A stretch of DNA of 64,000 nt from Levilactobacillus namurensis (GCF_032197885.1 NZ_CP134159.1:1736001-1800000), one strand, 5' to 3'; shown: positions 17,933 to 25,532, numbered from the stretch's first letter. The notes: generated from the letters alone by a model not told the origin. Numbers and translations: made by a program.

Positions 17933-19294
17933 CTAATCACCGCCATGTTCTTTGCGATAAGCCTCAACTACCGCCCGGCGCTCGTCATCACTCATACTGT
18001 CCATATCAACTGAGCCATCCGGGTCCATGCCACTGGAACCAAAACGTGCCTCTCGAACCTCTTCAGGTCCTTGCACGCCGTTTTGAATGTAAATCTGGTC
18101 GGCCTGAGCGTTTGCTAAGCGAATCTGCGAATCGGTTTGCGAATCAACCGACCACAGCGGGTTAAATTCGATGGACCAGTCAACAGTGTCAGGGTCCAAC
18201 GGTCCGCCACACTCATCACTGGCTCGCATAAGCAACTTGAGCAAGTATTCCAGTTGGGGACGCATCTTGTTTTCTTGGTCTGAAGCAATGCGGCTATAGT
18301 AATTCATCACATCATACTGTGCCCCAGTCAGTGTCCCGGCCTCTTGGCCTTTAAGAACCGACTTAGGCATGCGGGCCGCGCCGCTAAGGTATTCCCACAA
18401 GAAATCAAGTAGGCTGTCAATGCCACCGACGTTGGTTGACTCCTTGGTCAACTCTTCCTTGTCACTAATTAATGCGGTGGACTCAGTTCTAAACTTTGAC
18501 GAAGCAGCCGCCCCGACCTGCAACAGCTTATCGGGGCTCGTATCGTCAACCGATGGAGACTTGAAGACTTTGAAAACATAGTCGTAAAGAATCTCACCAA
18601 CCGAGTAGAGCCCTGTATCCATCGTCATTAAGATGTCGTAAATGGTCTCCAATAGCGAGACACCTTCCGTTTCATCTTCGAACCGCAGTTCTTGTTGGCG
18701 AAGCAAACGTGACTTATCTACCTGCTGTACCCCATAATAATTTGACCCTTGCACGTCAGCGGTTCCGTTGTTGATCTGATAACTTAGAGCTTGCCCGTAA
18801 GTTGGTGAGAAGACGTCATCATCGAACTTGGTCTCGTTGACCTTCTTGGAGCTAAACGCCGTAATAAATGGGATTCGCAACAGTCTGTCTGGGTTCAAAG
18901 GGTCCTCAAGTCCATAATTCCAGCTCTCGGTCGTACTGATAGCAATATACCCCGCTCGGTAAAGCCGTGAGTATCGGTAAAGGTCCTTGAATCGCTTCTG
19001 AGCATTCAATTCATTTAATCGTGCCTCATACTTAGCTGCTAAGGAATTATCGTCCATCTTGATATGCCAGCCGTTACGGGTCATATCCTCAGCGGGAATG
19101 TCCACGATGTTTCGGGCCATCGAATTACCCTGATACAGTTGCTCCAACTCGTAGTCGCCCAAATGGTGTCCCATCCCCGGCCGCTGCATACAGAAGGGGT
19201 CTGGGTGTCGTGTTCCTGCCGTTGGTGCCTGCTTGGTCTGCATAAAGTCCATAATCAATGGATTACCATCAAGTCCCACAATATCTTTGCTCAT
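17933..19294 (-). CDS. Portal protein (DUF1073-like)
   Basis: 453 residues. The segments GNSMARNIVDIPAEDMTRNGW, RLYRAGYIAIST and LSGAARMPKSVLKGQEAG match DUF1073-type portals. Twelve copies form the DNA channel at one capsid vertex. It sits between the large terminase and the minor head gene, as expected. Strong ribosome site (GGAGGTGAGTG) just before ATG at 19294. Confidence 0.88.
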   Translation of the reverse strand: MSKDIVGLDGNPLIMDFMQTKQAPTAGTRHPDPFCMQRPGMGHHLGDYELEQLYQGNSMARNIVDIPAEDMTRNGWHIKMDDNSLAAKYEARLNELNAQKRFKDLYRYSRLYRAGYIAISTTESWNYGLEDPLNPDRLLRIPFITAFSSKKVNETKFDDDVFSPTYGQALSYQINNGTADVQGSNYYGVQQVDKSRLLRQQELRFEDETEGVSLLETIYDILMTMDTGLYSVGEILYDYVFKVFKSPSVDDTSPDKLLQVGAAASSKFRTESTALISDKEELTKESTNVGGIDSLLDFLWEYLSGAARMPKSVLKGQEAGTLTGAQYDVMNYYSRIASDQENKMRPQLEYLLKLLMRASDECGGPLDPDTVDWSIEFNPLWSVDSQTDSQIRLANAQADQIYIQNGVQGPEEVREARFGSSGMDPDGSVDMDSMSDDERRAVVEAYRKEHGGD

Positions 19295-19310
19295 TCACTC
19301 ACCTCCTTGC

Positions 19311-20648
19311 TTATACAACACCGAAGCGCTTCTCTAGTGACTCGTATTGAATAATGTACTTTTCTAAGCCGTATCTGAGTGCGTCAATAAAGTGATTATT
19401 GGCGTCTACCGGCTTATTCAACCAGTTTCCGTCCTTATCACGGTCGAAGACATACGTGTTAAACTCTTCAATCGCATGCACACAACTAGGCAGGATGTGA
19501 ATTCGATAGCCCTGCAAGAAGTTGATTCCATAGTCGATTGAATCAGGGCCTTTAATCGACGCATGCATACGCCGCACGCCTTTAGCCTGTAACTCATCAA
19601 TCAATCGAGGTTCAGCACAATCGGCCCCAATATCGGACTTTAAGTAGTGGTTATCGTCCAACCAATCGAAGATGTCCTGTGTCGTCATGGCCTTCTGATA
19701 CAGCTCTTTAAAAATCCAGATATCCTTGGTCTCACGATTAATAGCAGCTTCAGCAAAGGTCGTGGGGTCATGAGTGAACCCAAAGTCCATCCCGTGACCT
19801 ACGCCATCCGACTCAGCTACTACCTTGTTGACATCAAAGTCTTCAACAATCCAGTTTTCAAATACAAGTCCCTCAGCAACACCCCAGTTGCCGTCACAGA
19901 CAATCTGAGCCCGTCTAGGGTTAGTTCGATACAAGTCTAGGTATCTTTGCCTATCTTGCTTATCAAGCCACTCGTTGACCCTAAAGGTAGTCGTTCGAGC
20001 AAAAACATCTGGTTTACGTGTCTCCGGGTCAAAAAACATTGGTTTCAACCAATGCCGTTCCGACCAAGGGTTAAAGGTTAGCGTGATTTGCTTGAAGAAC
20101 TCCTTCTTCCACTTCTCCCGCTTGATTAACTCGTCCGCTGGAACGTACTGGTGTTCAGCATAGGGATCATCTAAGCTCCCACGAATGGATTCAACAACTG
20201 TTTCGAACTTATCCGAGTTCTCGATTTCGTACGCCTCCTCGAACCAAGCCCAGCTAAGAATACCCGTATCCACGTCAACTGAGGTGACCTTCAGTGGATC
20301 ATCTAGTCCACGGAAAATAATCTTTTGACCGGTGGGCAAATAGGTAATCTCTGGCTTACCTTCATTGCATTTGAAAAGGCGACTAACCCCGAATCGGTTA
20401 ATCGCCCATTTAAGCACCGTGTACGTCGAATCATGATTGGTGTTGGAGTACCGGCGGACCACCAGTAGGTTAGACCAAGGATACTTCATAATTCGGTAGA
20501 TGAAGTTTAACGCCGTGGTCCGAGACTTCTTAGATCCACGGGAACCCTTGACTACGCGAAAAAAGTGTCGATCACGCCAAAACTCATTGTAGCCATGACC
20601 AATCAGGTACTTAATCTTTATCTTCGGTCGCTTAGCTGTCGTTACCAT
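19311..20648 (-). CDS. Terminase large subunit
   Basis: The open frame extends to 20768, but the ATG at 20648 follows GGAGGAG at seven bases and gives 445 residues, overlapping the small subunit by 17 bases. An ATPase P-loop-like motif lies at 35-42 (GSRGSKKS), the Walker B region at 129-138 (ILSWAWFEE). The nuclease domain shows three acidic positions: D288 (GMDFG), D343 (ADCAEP) and D422 (FIDALRYGLE). The protein packages DNA at the portal. It resembles PBSX XtmB-type terminases. Confidence 0.9.
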   Translation of the reverse strand: MVTTAKRPKIKIKYLIGHGYNEFWRDRHFFRVVKGSRGSKKSRTTALNFIYRIMKYPWSNLLVVRRYSNTNHDSTYTVLKWAINRFGVSRLFKCNEGKPEITYLPTGQKIIFRGLDDPLKVTSVDVDTGILSWAWFEEAYEIENSDKFETVVESIRGSLDDPYAEHQYVPADELIKREKWKKEFFKQITLTFNPWSERHWLKPMFFDPETRKPDVFARTTTFRVNEWLDKQDRQRYLDLYRTNPRRAQIVCDGNWGVAEGLVFENWIVEDFDVNKVVAESDGVGHGMDFGFTHDPTTFAEAAINRETKDIWIFKELYQKAMTTQDIFDWLDDNHYLKSDIGADCAEPRLIDELQAKGVRRMHASIKGPDSIDYGINFLQGYRIHILPSCVHAIEEFNTYVFDRDKDGNWLNKPVDANNHFIDALRYGLEKYIIQYESLEKRFGVV

Positions 20649-21384
20649 CGGCATCTCCTCCAATCTCTTCATCATCTTCTGGTACGTCATCAACGAATGT
20701 CGGTAACGGCAGGTTATCACGGTCGCTATCACGCTTAAGCTGAGCAACTTCTGCTTTAGCCTTGTCAACTTGGGCCTCCATCAACGTGATACGCTTGCGC
20801 CGGATATCATTTTCATCAGCAATTGCTACGAACTGCTTAATCAAGTTCCCTAGCGTCCCCATTGCCCGAGACTGTGCCGCCATAAAGGTGGCCTGTTTGT
20901 CCCATGCATACTGCACGTCGTAGGTTGTCCCCATACCTGAACCAGAAATCTCATCGCTTAGATCATTGTGATCGTTAACGTACATAATCTGCTGGGCCCT
21001 GATAATTGCCGTGTACTGCAGCGTAATATTTTGCCAGATGATATCTGCCGGCGATTGTTGCTCAACAACCTGCAGAATGTCGCTAGTTTCATCGGGAAGC
21101 CACTTGGCAAACAAACCATGGGTGACCGCGTTGTGATTGTGTGGTGGCGCCCCGCCATGGTTACCAACTGCATTATGATTATCGTGGAGTGAATCGTAAC
21201 GCTCCGTTTGAATCGGAGCGTTACGTTTAGTGTCCCCATCCCAATGATCCGTTGATTTCCACTTGCGAATCGTTGAAGCAGACACGCCCAGCTCTCTGGC
21301 AATATCTTTAAGTGGCTCCTGTTTTCCGGATTCCAGCCAAATCGATTTAGCCTTGTCCCGGTCTGGATTTCTTCGTCTTGACAA
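20632..21384 (-). CDS. Terminase small subunit
   Basis: 250 residues. A helix-turn-helix at 20-48 (PLKDIARELGVSASTIRKWK) is the DNA-recognition domain of XtmA-like small terminases. The region NHGGAPPHNHNAVTHGLFAKWLP follows, a conserved N/H/G-rich feature of this family. The remaining part is helical (oligomerisation). It recognises the packaging site, often located in or near its own gene; a perfect 12 bp hairpin is present in this gene at 21195-21225. Confidence 0.85.
   Translation of the reverse strand: MSRRRNPDRDKAKSIWLESGKQEPLKDIARELGVSASTIRKWKSTDHWDGDTKRNAPIQTERYDSLHDNHNAVGNHGGAPPHNHNAVTHGLFAKWLPDETSDILQVVEQQSPADIIWQNITLQYTAIIRAQQIMYVNDHNDLSDEISGSGMGTTYDVQYAWDKQATFMAAQSRAMGTLGNLIKQFVAIADENDIRRKRITLMEAQVDKAKAEVAQLKRDSDRDNLPLPTFVDDVPEDDEEIGGDADGNDS
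21195..21225. repeat. Perfect 12 bp inverted repeat inside the small terminase gene
   Basis: Arms CGTAACGCTCCG and CGGAGCGTTACG with a seven-base spacer TTTGAAT. The repeat lies just downstream of the helix-turn-helix codons. There is no T-run, so it is not a terminator. Phage packaging sites often lie in small terminase genes, so a pac-like role is possible but not shown. Confidence 0.6.
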
Positions 21385-21442
21385 CCGTGCTCACCACCTC
21401 CCCACATCCGTGTTGTTTTGTAATTGCTGCTAAATACCGAGA

Positions 21443-21676
21443 CTAATCAACCAACGTGTCCCGAATTAACTTTTCAGCAAACAAATTTTTCCGTTGTTTT
21501 TCGGTCAGTTCATTTGTTGGCGTCGGACTTAGTTGGGCATAAAAATCACCATAGGCATCCCTTTCCAACCCTATGACGTAACAGGGAGAGCCTTCATATT
21601 CTATTTCTTGGTTATACGAATAAGCCCATGAAAATTGAGCTGCGTTTTCTGGATTAAGCTTAACTGTGATGCTCAT
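21443..21676 (-). CDS. Phage protein of unknown function
   Basis: The frame opens at 21685, but ATG at 21676 has AAAGGATG seven bases upstream, giving 77 residues. The protein is soluble, with YNQEIEYEGSPCYVIGLERD and a basic C-terminal helix (KQRKNLFAEKLIRDTL). It lies just upstream of the small terminase on the same strand, where small packaging-associated genes often occur. I do not recognise a family. Confidence 0.6.
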   Translation of the reverse strand: MSITVKLNPENAAQFSWAYSYNQEIEYEGSPCYVIGLERDAYGDFYAQLSPTPTNELTEKQRKNLFAEKLIRDTLVD

Positions 21677-21809
21677 TGCTCTCATCCTTTGCTTTTGTGA
21701 TTTCGCCTACAGAAAAAGCACCACTCTTTTGCGAGTGATGCTTGATTCAAAATCTGAAAATTTAAATTTATAAGTGTCATTTACACTATCTCTTGCAGGA
21801 TCTCCTTAT

Positions 21810-21838
21810 TAGACAAGCAAATTAAAATGTGGAATAAT
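21810..21838 (+). promoter_or_regulatory. Promoter candidate for the CsbD-like gene
   Basis: A -35-like TAGACA (21810-21815), 17 bases, and AATAAT (21833-21838) lie 36 bases before the start codon at 21874. The element drives the plus strand, against the phage late genes. Moderate match only. Confidence 0.4.
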
Positions 21839-21873
21839 ACTGTTGTAACAAATACATTATGGGAGGTTATATT

Positions 21874-22089
21874 ATGAGTCTAGATGACAAGATTGATAGC
21901 ACCAAAGATAAGGTAAGTGGAAAAGCTAAAGAAGTTGAAGGCAAGGTTACGAACGACAAGGCCCGTGAAGCTGAAGGTAAGGGTCAAGGCATTCTAGGTA
22001 AGGCTAAAGATAAACTGTCAGATGCCAAAGATGCTGTTAAAGATACGGTTGATGACGTAAAGGAAAAGTTAGATAAAGACGATAAATAA
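21874..22089 (+). CDS. CsbD-family stress protein, prophage cargo
   Basis: The start is ATG at 21874 after GGGAGG; an upstream in-frame ATG has no ribosome site. 71 residues, almost only K, D, E, A and G, with repeats like KAKEVEGKVTNDKAREAEGKG that define the CsbD-like family of general stress proteins. The gene is alone on the plus strand inside a minus-strand late region and has its own promoter and terminator, the layout of a phage moron expressed in the lysogen. The role of CsbD proteins is not well defined; stress protection is the usual inference. Confidence 0.85.
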   Translation: MSLDDKIDSTKDKVSGKAKEVEGKVTNDKAREAEGKGQGILGKAKDKLSDAKDAVKDTVDDVKEKLDKDDK

Positions 22090-22101
22090 ATTATTATTTT
22101 T

Positions 22102-22136
22102 AAGAAGACCAAAATCTGGTCTTCTTTTATTTTTTC
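22102..22136 (+). terminator. Terminator of the CsbD-like gene
   Basis: A 10 bp stem (AAGAAGACCA and TGGTCTTCTT) with a five-base loop, followed by a T-rich tail, 12 bases after the stop codon. Its tail overlaps the end of the convergent minus-strand gene at 22127. Confidence 0.9.
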
Positions 22137-22303
22137 ACGCTTGTTACCCTGTTTTTTCTCCACACTGTAATACGCGGCTTATGTGGTCGCTGTGGCTTTT
22201 TACGTTGCCACCGTCCATCTTTAAGCTGACGTTCCAAGTCGCCCAAGCAACGCGCTTCTGTGCGGCTGACCAGGCCAAATCTGCTGTTTACCATCTGGTC
22301 CAT
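22127..22303 (-). CDS. Small basic phage protein, unknown
   Basis: ATG at 22303 follows GGGAGGTGG, giving 58 residues. The C-terminal half is strongly basic (RWQRKKPQRPHKPRITVWRK), suggesting nucleic acid binding. It sits 13 bases after the methylase-like gene on the same strand. The 3' end overlaps the convergent CsbD terminator. No family recognised. Confidence 0.6.
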   Translation of the reverse strand: MDQMVNSRFGLVSRTEARCLGDLERQLKDGRWQRKKPQRPHKPRITVWRKNRVTSVKK

Positions 22304-22316
22304 GCCGGCCACCTCC

Positions 22317-23387
22317 CTAAAATAGCGATAACTGCTCATACTCTTCTTCCCGTGTCGCCAATGTGATGGCCACGGGAATATCTTCGATGTCTTTAAGCTT
22401 CAAGTTCAACCCATCCTGTACCCGATGGAACCAACGTGGTGCCCGTGCTTTTAGCATGTAGAAGACGAATCCCGGTGTGAACGATGTTTGGATACAAGCG
22501 TACTGGGTACCGACCCTACCACTGGATTTTAGCAAACCGATCTGCCCCCGCGCCGCCGACATCTGAATCACTATCGTCCCGGCGGGGTACACTTTTTTTG
22601 CTTTCGCACGCTCAATCGTGGCAATATCTTTCAGTTTCAAGTGGTCGCTAGGCTTTTCATACGTCCCAGCGATTGGGTCCGGATTAATCTCTAAAGCTTT
22701 CTTCTGCATCGGTGCCAAAGTAGGCCAGAACTTAACCAAGCCACTTTCAATGTGGTCAATGGCCTCTTCTTCCCACCCACTGATTTCAAATTGTTCCTTA
22801 ACTTCATCGGTGTGGGGCATCACGTTGATTGACGAAAATCCTAAGAAATCGTCATTGTCGTTCTGAACGAAGTAGACTTGCTTGGCAGTCCGTTCCAACG
22901 TGTCTCCGTGTATCACAACGCAATTCATTCCCCGCAGCGCCAAGTTATGTAGCAAGTACGGAATGGCGTTGTCAGCCACCTCATAGGCCATGTACAGATA
23001 GTTGTGAGGCGCGTAGGTCGTGAGCGGATTCTCGGCTAGCTGGTCGTCCTTCCACTTCTGAATCAGCAGCGAACCTGTCCCGGCCGTTGGATCATATCCC
23101 GACCAGCCATTGGAATCCTGGAGGTTGTTGCGCGTGATGGCCGCCAAGATGTGGGCCACGGTGTCCGGCGTATAGTCCTGCTGATTGGTCTTGCGCTCTG
23201 CGACGTATTCTTCGAAGTAGGCCCAGAAGCTGTCGACGTAGACGTCTGTGCTAACCCGTAGCATGGCCTTGTAAAACTCCTGGCGCTCGTCTGGCTTGAA
23301 AAGGATGTCCTTCAAGTACTTTTCAAATTCAGCATGCTGCTTAACTCCAGCAATCCGATAGAACTCTTCCCGGCCTAGCTTGCCCAT
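22317..23387 (-). CDS. HsdM-like protein with HsdS-like half, catalytic motif IV missing
   Basis: Start ATG at 23387 (a GTG nine bases upstream is less likely); 356 residues. Residues 99-106 (DPTAGTGS) form the S-adenosylmethionine motif I of type I N6-adenine methylases. The NPP(Y/F) catalytic motif IV is expected near residues 180-195, but the sequence there is INVMPHTDE. The last 110 residues (KLKDIATIERAKAKKVYPAGT to GTQYACIQ) look like half of an HsdS recognition domain. It may bind DNA and cofactor without methylating, or be a diverged active enzyme. Position before the terminase is common for phage methylases. Confidence 0.7.
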   Translation of the reverse strand: MGKLGREEFYRIAGVKQHAEFEKYLKDILFKPDERQEFYKAMLRVSTDVYVDSFWAYFEEYVAERKTNQQDYTPDTVAHILAAITRNNLQDSNGWSGYDPTAGTGSLLIQKWKDDQLAENPLTTYAPHNYLYMAYEVADNAIPYLLHNLALRGMNCVVIHGDTLERTAKQVYFVQNDNDDFLGFSSINVMPHTDEVKEQFEISGWEEEAIDHIESGLVKFWPTLAPMQKKALEINPDPIAGTYEKPSDHLKLKDIATIERAKAKKVYPAGTIVIQMSAARGQIGLLKSSGRVGTQYACIQTSFTPGFVFYMLKARAPRWFHRVQDGLNLKLKDIEDIPVAITLATREEEYEQLSLF

Positions 23388-23410
23388 CCTGATCACCTCA
23401 ACTATGTATC

Positions 23411-23437
23411 AAAAAAGCCCGGCGACTGCCGCCAGGC
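23411..23437 (-). terminator. Intrinsic terminator at the end of the tRNA-like RNA region
   Basis: On the minus strand GCCTGGCG and CGCCGGGC pair (8 bp, five-base loop), followed by six T. It ends transcription arriving from the gene-free stretch at 23.4-24.1 kb, 24 bases before the methylase start. Because it lies in a non-coding stretch it supports an independent RNA. Confidence 0.85.
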
Positions 23438-23550
23438 CTAACTTTAACTTTCAATTCGAGAGAAGTTTTGCCTTCTTTCTCTTTGAATTTGATTTTGGAT
23501 GCGAAATCATTGTCTGTAGTCCATTTGAGTTTTTTTATTTTTGCATCCAA

Positions 23551-23616
23551 CGAACCCTGCAGGATTCGAACCTGCGTCCCCACAAATGCGGTGCTCTGCC
23601 GCTGAGCTAAGGATTC
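23551..23616 (-). pseudogene. tRNA-Thr(UGU)-like element with shortened anticodon arm
   Basis: 66 bases. Acceptor arms GAATCCT and AGGGTTC pair (one G-U), D-stem GCTC/GAGC and a perfect T-arm (GCAGG, TTCGAAT, CCTGC) are intact. The anticodon arm plus variable loop is 16 bases instead of about 22. It is what remains if a UGU-anticodon arm lost six bases. It is therefore not a normal decoding tRNA. Confidence 0.65.
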
Positions 23617-23652
23617 AGAACCCGGCCTGTTTGGAGGTAGTGAACCGGGTGA

Positions 23653-23840
23653 CGTGCTTGGTAGGGAGTCGAACCCTACAGGTTGGGGGTATCTCTGCTT
23701 CATTACCAATTACCTATGAGCGCCGCGGCGCAACTCACAGAACCAACGGTCGCATTTCATTTATGGCTTTCACCATTATTGAAGAGCCACCGGCTACGCA
23801 TCATAGCGCGCTTTCTGTTTACCTATTCCATCACAAGCAC
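23653..23840 (-). other. 188-base element closed by tRNA-like ends
   Basis: At the 5' side GTGCTTG is followed by TGATGGAATAGGTAAACAG, which resembles a tRNA-Leu D-arm. At the 3' side a T-arm (TAGGG, TTCGACT, CCCTA) is followed by CAAGCAC, complementary to GTGCTTG. Between them are about 120 bases with further hairpins in place of an anticodon arm. It could be a tRNA-like domain of the larger RNA or a tRNA remnant split by an insertion. Confidence 0.45.
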
Positions 23841-23986
23841 ACGATGAGTTTTCGGTCATCATCAGGACTAACGCGAAGTTACAATGCCACCCGCGGGGCA
23901 ATGCATTAACTGAAAGAGTGTCGAATCAGTGGCTTACCCATCACGGTGCCTATCTCTCTGTTTAAGGCAAACTCAGTCAATAGCAA

Positions 23987-24058
23987 TGCCGTCGGTGGGA
24001 ATCGAACCCACATTTCCTAATGGCGGACCACCAGGCGGCTTAACCATTTGCCTACGGC
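23987..24058 (-). other. tRNA-like element with abnormal anticodon arm
   Basis: 72 bases, with acceptor arms GCCGTAG and CGACGGC (six of seven pairs), a D-arm-like GGC/GCC and a perfect T-arm (GTGGG, TTCGATT, CCCAC). Where the anticodon arm should be, an 8 bp stem (CCTGGTGG with CCATTAGG) closes a four-base loop TCCG instead of a seven-base loop. Length is normal for a tRNA but the decoding arm is not. Confidence 0.5.
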
Positions 24059-24135
24059 GACGTGAAAGGGGCTGTCCCTATCACTTATTTGATACTACCA
24101 ATATAAGGCCTAAATCCGGTTTAAAAGTACCATCT

Positions 24136-24633
24136 CTATCCCAAATTTGTACCAGAAACATCCGGTTTACGCCGTAGATAATCCGTGAAGTCCAGCTCAT
24201 CATTGACGATTCCTTTGCTCTCCAGCCGCCCAGTGAAGGCGTAGTAGAACTCGATCATCGCCGACTTCTTCCGCCGAGCAAATTGGCTGTGCCCCAAGTG
24301 CAGTGTCATGGCAATCTGGACGTCCAGGTCGTGTTTGACGAACGAACGCCACACCACCAGGCTTGCTACACTCGTGCAGTTCTGAAATGCCTCCAGCGCG
24401 CTCTCAACAACGATTTGGCAATCTGCCTGATCCACTAACTTTCCGTCTCGGTCCTCACTAACCCCTGGGGCCTTGGGCATGCCGTCATACTTTGGTGACT
24501 GCAAAGAAGCCAGGCTCTTGCCCGACTTCAAAACCAGTCGCATGAAGTAGCGGTTAAAGAACCGTTTCACGTACTTGACAATCTCTTTATCATTTTGTTC
24601 CTCGAAAAGTTCCGTTTGTCCTACTGCCATCAT
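24136..24633 (-). CDS. ArpU/RinA-type late transcription regulator
   Basis: 165 residues. ALEAFQNCTSVASLVVWRSFV and SQFARRKKSAMIEFYYAFTG match the ArpU-like phage regulators of lactobacilli and enterococci, which activate late gene transcription. The gene is the last of the middle region and stands just before the non-coding RNA and late genes, the standard place. ATG at 24633 follows GGGGGTTAGACC. Confidence 0.8.
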   Translation of the reverse strand: MMAVGQTELFEEQNDKEIVKYVKRFFNRYFMRLVLKSGKSLASLQSPKYDGMPKAPGVSEDRDGKLVDQADCQIVVESALEAFQNCTSVASLVVWRSFVKHDLDVQIAMTLHLGHSQFARRKKSAMIEFYYAFTGRLESKGIVNDELDFTDYLRRKPDVSGTNLG

Positions 24634-24664
24634 GGTCTAACCCCCATCAAATAAGCGTTTGTGG

Positions 24665-24721
24665 TATACTAGGTGCGTTGAGTTTTATTTGGTGAGGGCT
24701 GCTGCCGGGCGGCCCTTTTTT
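24665..24721 (+). ncRNA. Candidate short plus-strand RNA with extended -10 and terminator
   Basis: In the gap between two minus-strand genes, TGGTATACT (extended -10, TATACT at 24665-24670) is followed after 25 bases by a hairpin GGGCTG/CGGCCC (24696-24715) and six T. The predicted transcript is about 45 bases from near 24677. No ORF fits. It runs against the phage operon and may be antisense-acting; no -35 is evident. Confidence 0.4.
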
Positions 24722-24752
24722 CATGTAATCAACTGGAACTGTTTTCACATAC

Positions 24753-25259
24753 TTAGTCATCGTCCACCTCTGGCGCCGGCACCTTACCCAGCTTGGCAAT
24801 CTTGGCTAGACGGTCACCGTCAGGAAGCCTTTTAAGTTCCTTGATCAGCAGGTCGCATTCTTCATCCGTAAATTGAAGATTATCATCCTTCAAATCGTCT
24901 AGTTGAACGCAGTCACTTGTCTGAAAATCAAAACCATTAAAACCGGATTTTCTATAAGCTGCCATGACTTCTACATCGTCCACATCTCGCCCAATTATCA
25001 CGTTCCAGCGGTGTTCCTTGCGTTCAGCAACAGGCGTCATAGAAAACTCAGCCATTAGCATGTATAGCTTTTTCGAATAGGGTATTGAAAGACTGAATCC
25101 GTCCATAATTTGCATGTCAAACGTTCCATTGTGAACAGTTCCTACAGCTTTACCTTTGAATTCAATTAAGACACTGTCTTGGAAAATACCACTACGATTC
25201 TTCACCTCATAATGTTTGCTGAGGCCCTCAACGGCCTTTTTGAACTCGTTATACTTCAT
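24753..25259 (-). CDS. Phage protein of unknown function
   Basis: 168 residues, acidic overall, with a proline-containing acidic tail (GKVPAPEVDDD). It has no signal peptide or membrane segment. Mid-region FDMQIMDGFSLSIPYSKKLYMLMAEFS suggests a beta-alpha fold. It has a good ribosome site (AAGGAGGAAATTCGC before ATG 25259) and lies between the zinc-ribbon frames and arpU. I do not recognise the family. Confidence 0.65.
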   Translation of the reverse strand: MKYNEFKKAVEGLSKHYEVKNRSGIFQDSVLIEFKGKAVGTVHNGTFDMQIMDGFSLSIPYSKKLYMLMAEFSMTPVAERKEHRWNVIIGRDVDDVEVMAAYRKSGFNGFDFQTSDCVQLDDLKDDNLQFTDEECDLLIKELKRLPDGDRLAKIAKLGKVPAPEVDDD

Positions 25260-25316
25260 GCGAATTTCCTCCTTGTCGTGCTCTCGCTGTATTTTCTGAT
25301 TCTCTTTGGTGTGCCA

Positions 25317-25532
25317 TTACGGCCGCCAAACGCGGTTTGCTTTGTAGTAGAACCCATCTGAATTAGGCTGACCAAGTTCAGAACAAACTTTATACAGAAA
25401 TAATCGTTCACCACACTTAGGACACCGTGCAAAATAGTTCCCCCACTTGGTCTTTACCTCGCTGTGAGTTCCACAACTTGGACACTCTAACTTGGCATTT
25501 ACCAGATCACCGTACTTAGGCCGCTTACGCAA
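25317..25532 (-). CDS. Zinc-ribbon C-terminal frame, possibly continuous with the upstream gene
   Basis: As a separate gene it would begin with TTG at 25532 with no ribosome site. It has CPSC and CPKC knuckles (zinc ribbon) and ends KANRVWRP. The same frame remains protein-like upstream of 25532 for about 29 codons (PEATSNTKDTIDGSLKNKPL) with no start codon, stopping at a TGA near 25620. This suggests that the two overlapping frames were one protein of about 210 residues with a helix-turn-helix-like N-terminus and zinc-ribbon end. Confidence 0.5.
   Translation of the reverse strand: MRKRPKYGDLVNAKLECPSCGTHSEVKTKWGNYFARCPKCGERLFLYKVCSELGQPNSDGFYYKANRVWRP

Larger units (their letters stand above)
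23411..24130 (-). ncRNA. Large structured non-coding RNA, probably GOLLD type
   Basis: About 720 bases between arpU-like and methylase genes hold no credible gene on either strand. The stretch is rich in local and long-range stems: tRNA-like ends and T-arms, a GC hairpin around GCGCCGCGGCGC (near 23725), a hairpin with arms TGGCT and AGCCA near 23785, and a final terminator. GOLLD RNAs are described as giant ornate RNAs in Lactobacillales prophages, about this long, often with tRNA-like sequence inside or beside them, and induced with phage lysis (from memory of Weinberg and colleagues). Position in the late region fits. I did not fold it or compare it with a model. Confidence 0.55.

Noticed and set aside
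17933-19294. Anti-CBASS (Acb1) protein
   Set aside because: DUF1073 annotations sometimes carry that name; the gene order and sequence here fit a portal.
23398-23709. 103-residue minus-strand ORF
   Set aside because: It runs through a tRNA-like element and a terminator and lacks a ribosome site; most likely chance.
23653-23840. tmRNA
   Set aside because: T-loop TTCGACT is tmRNA-like, but the 5' end lacks the usual tmRNA start sequence and length is only 188 bases.
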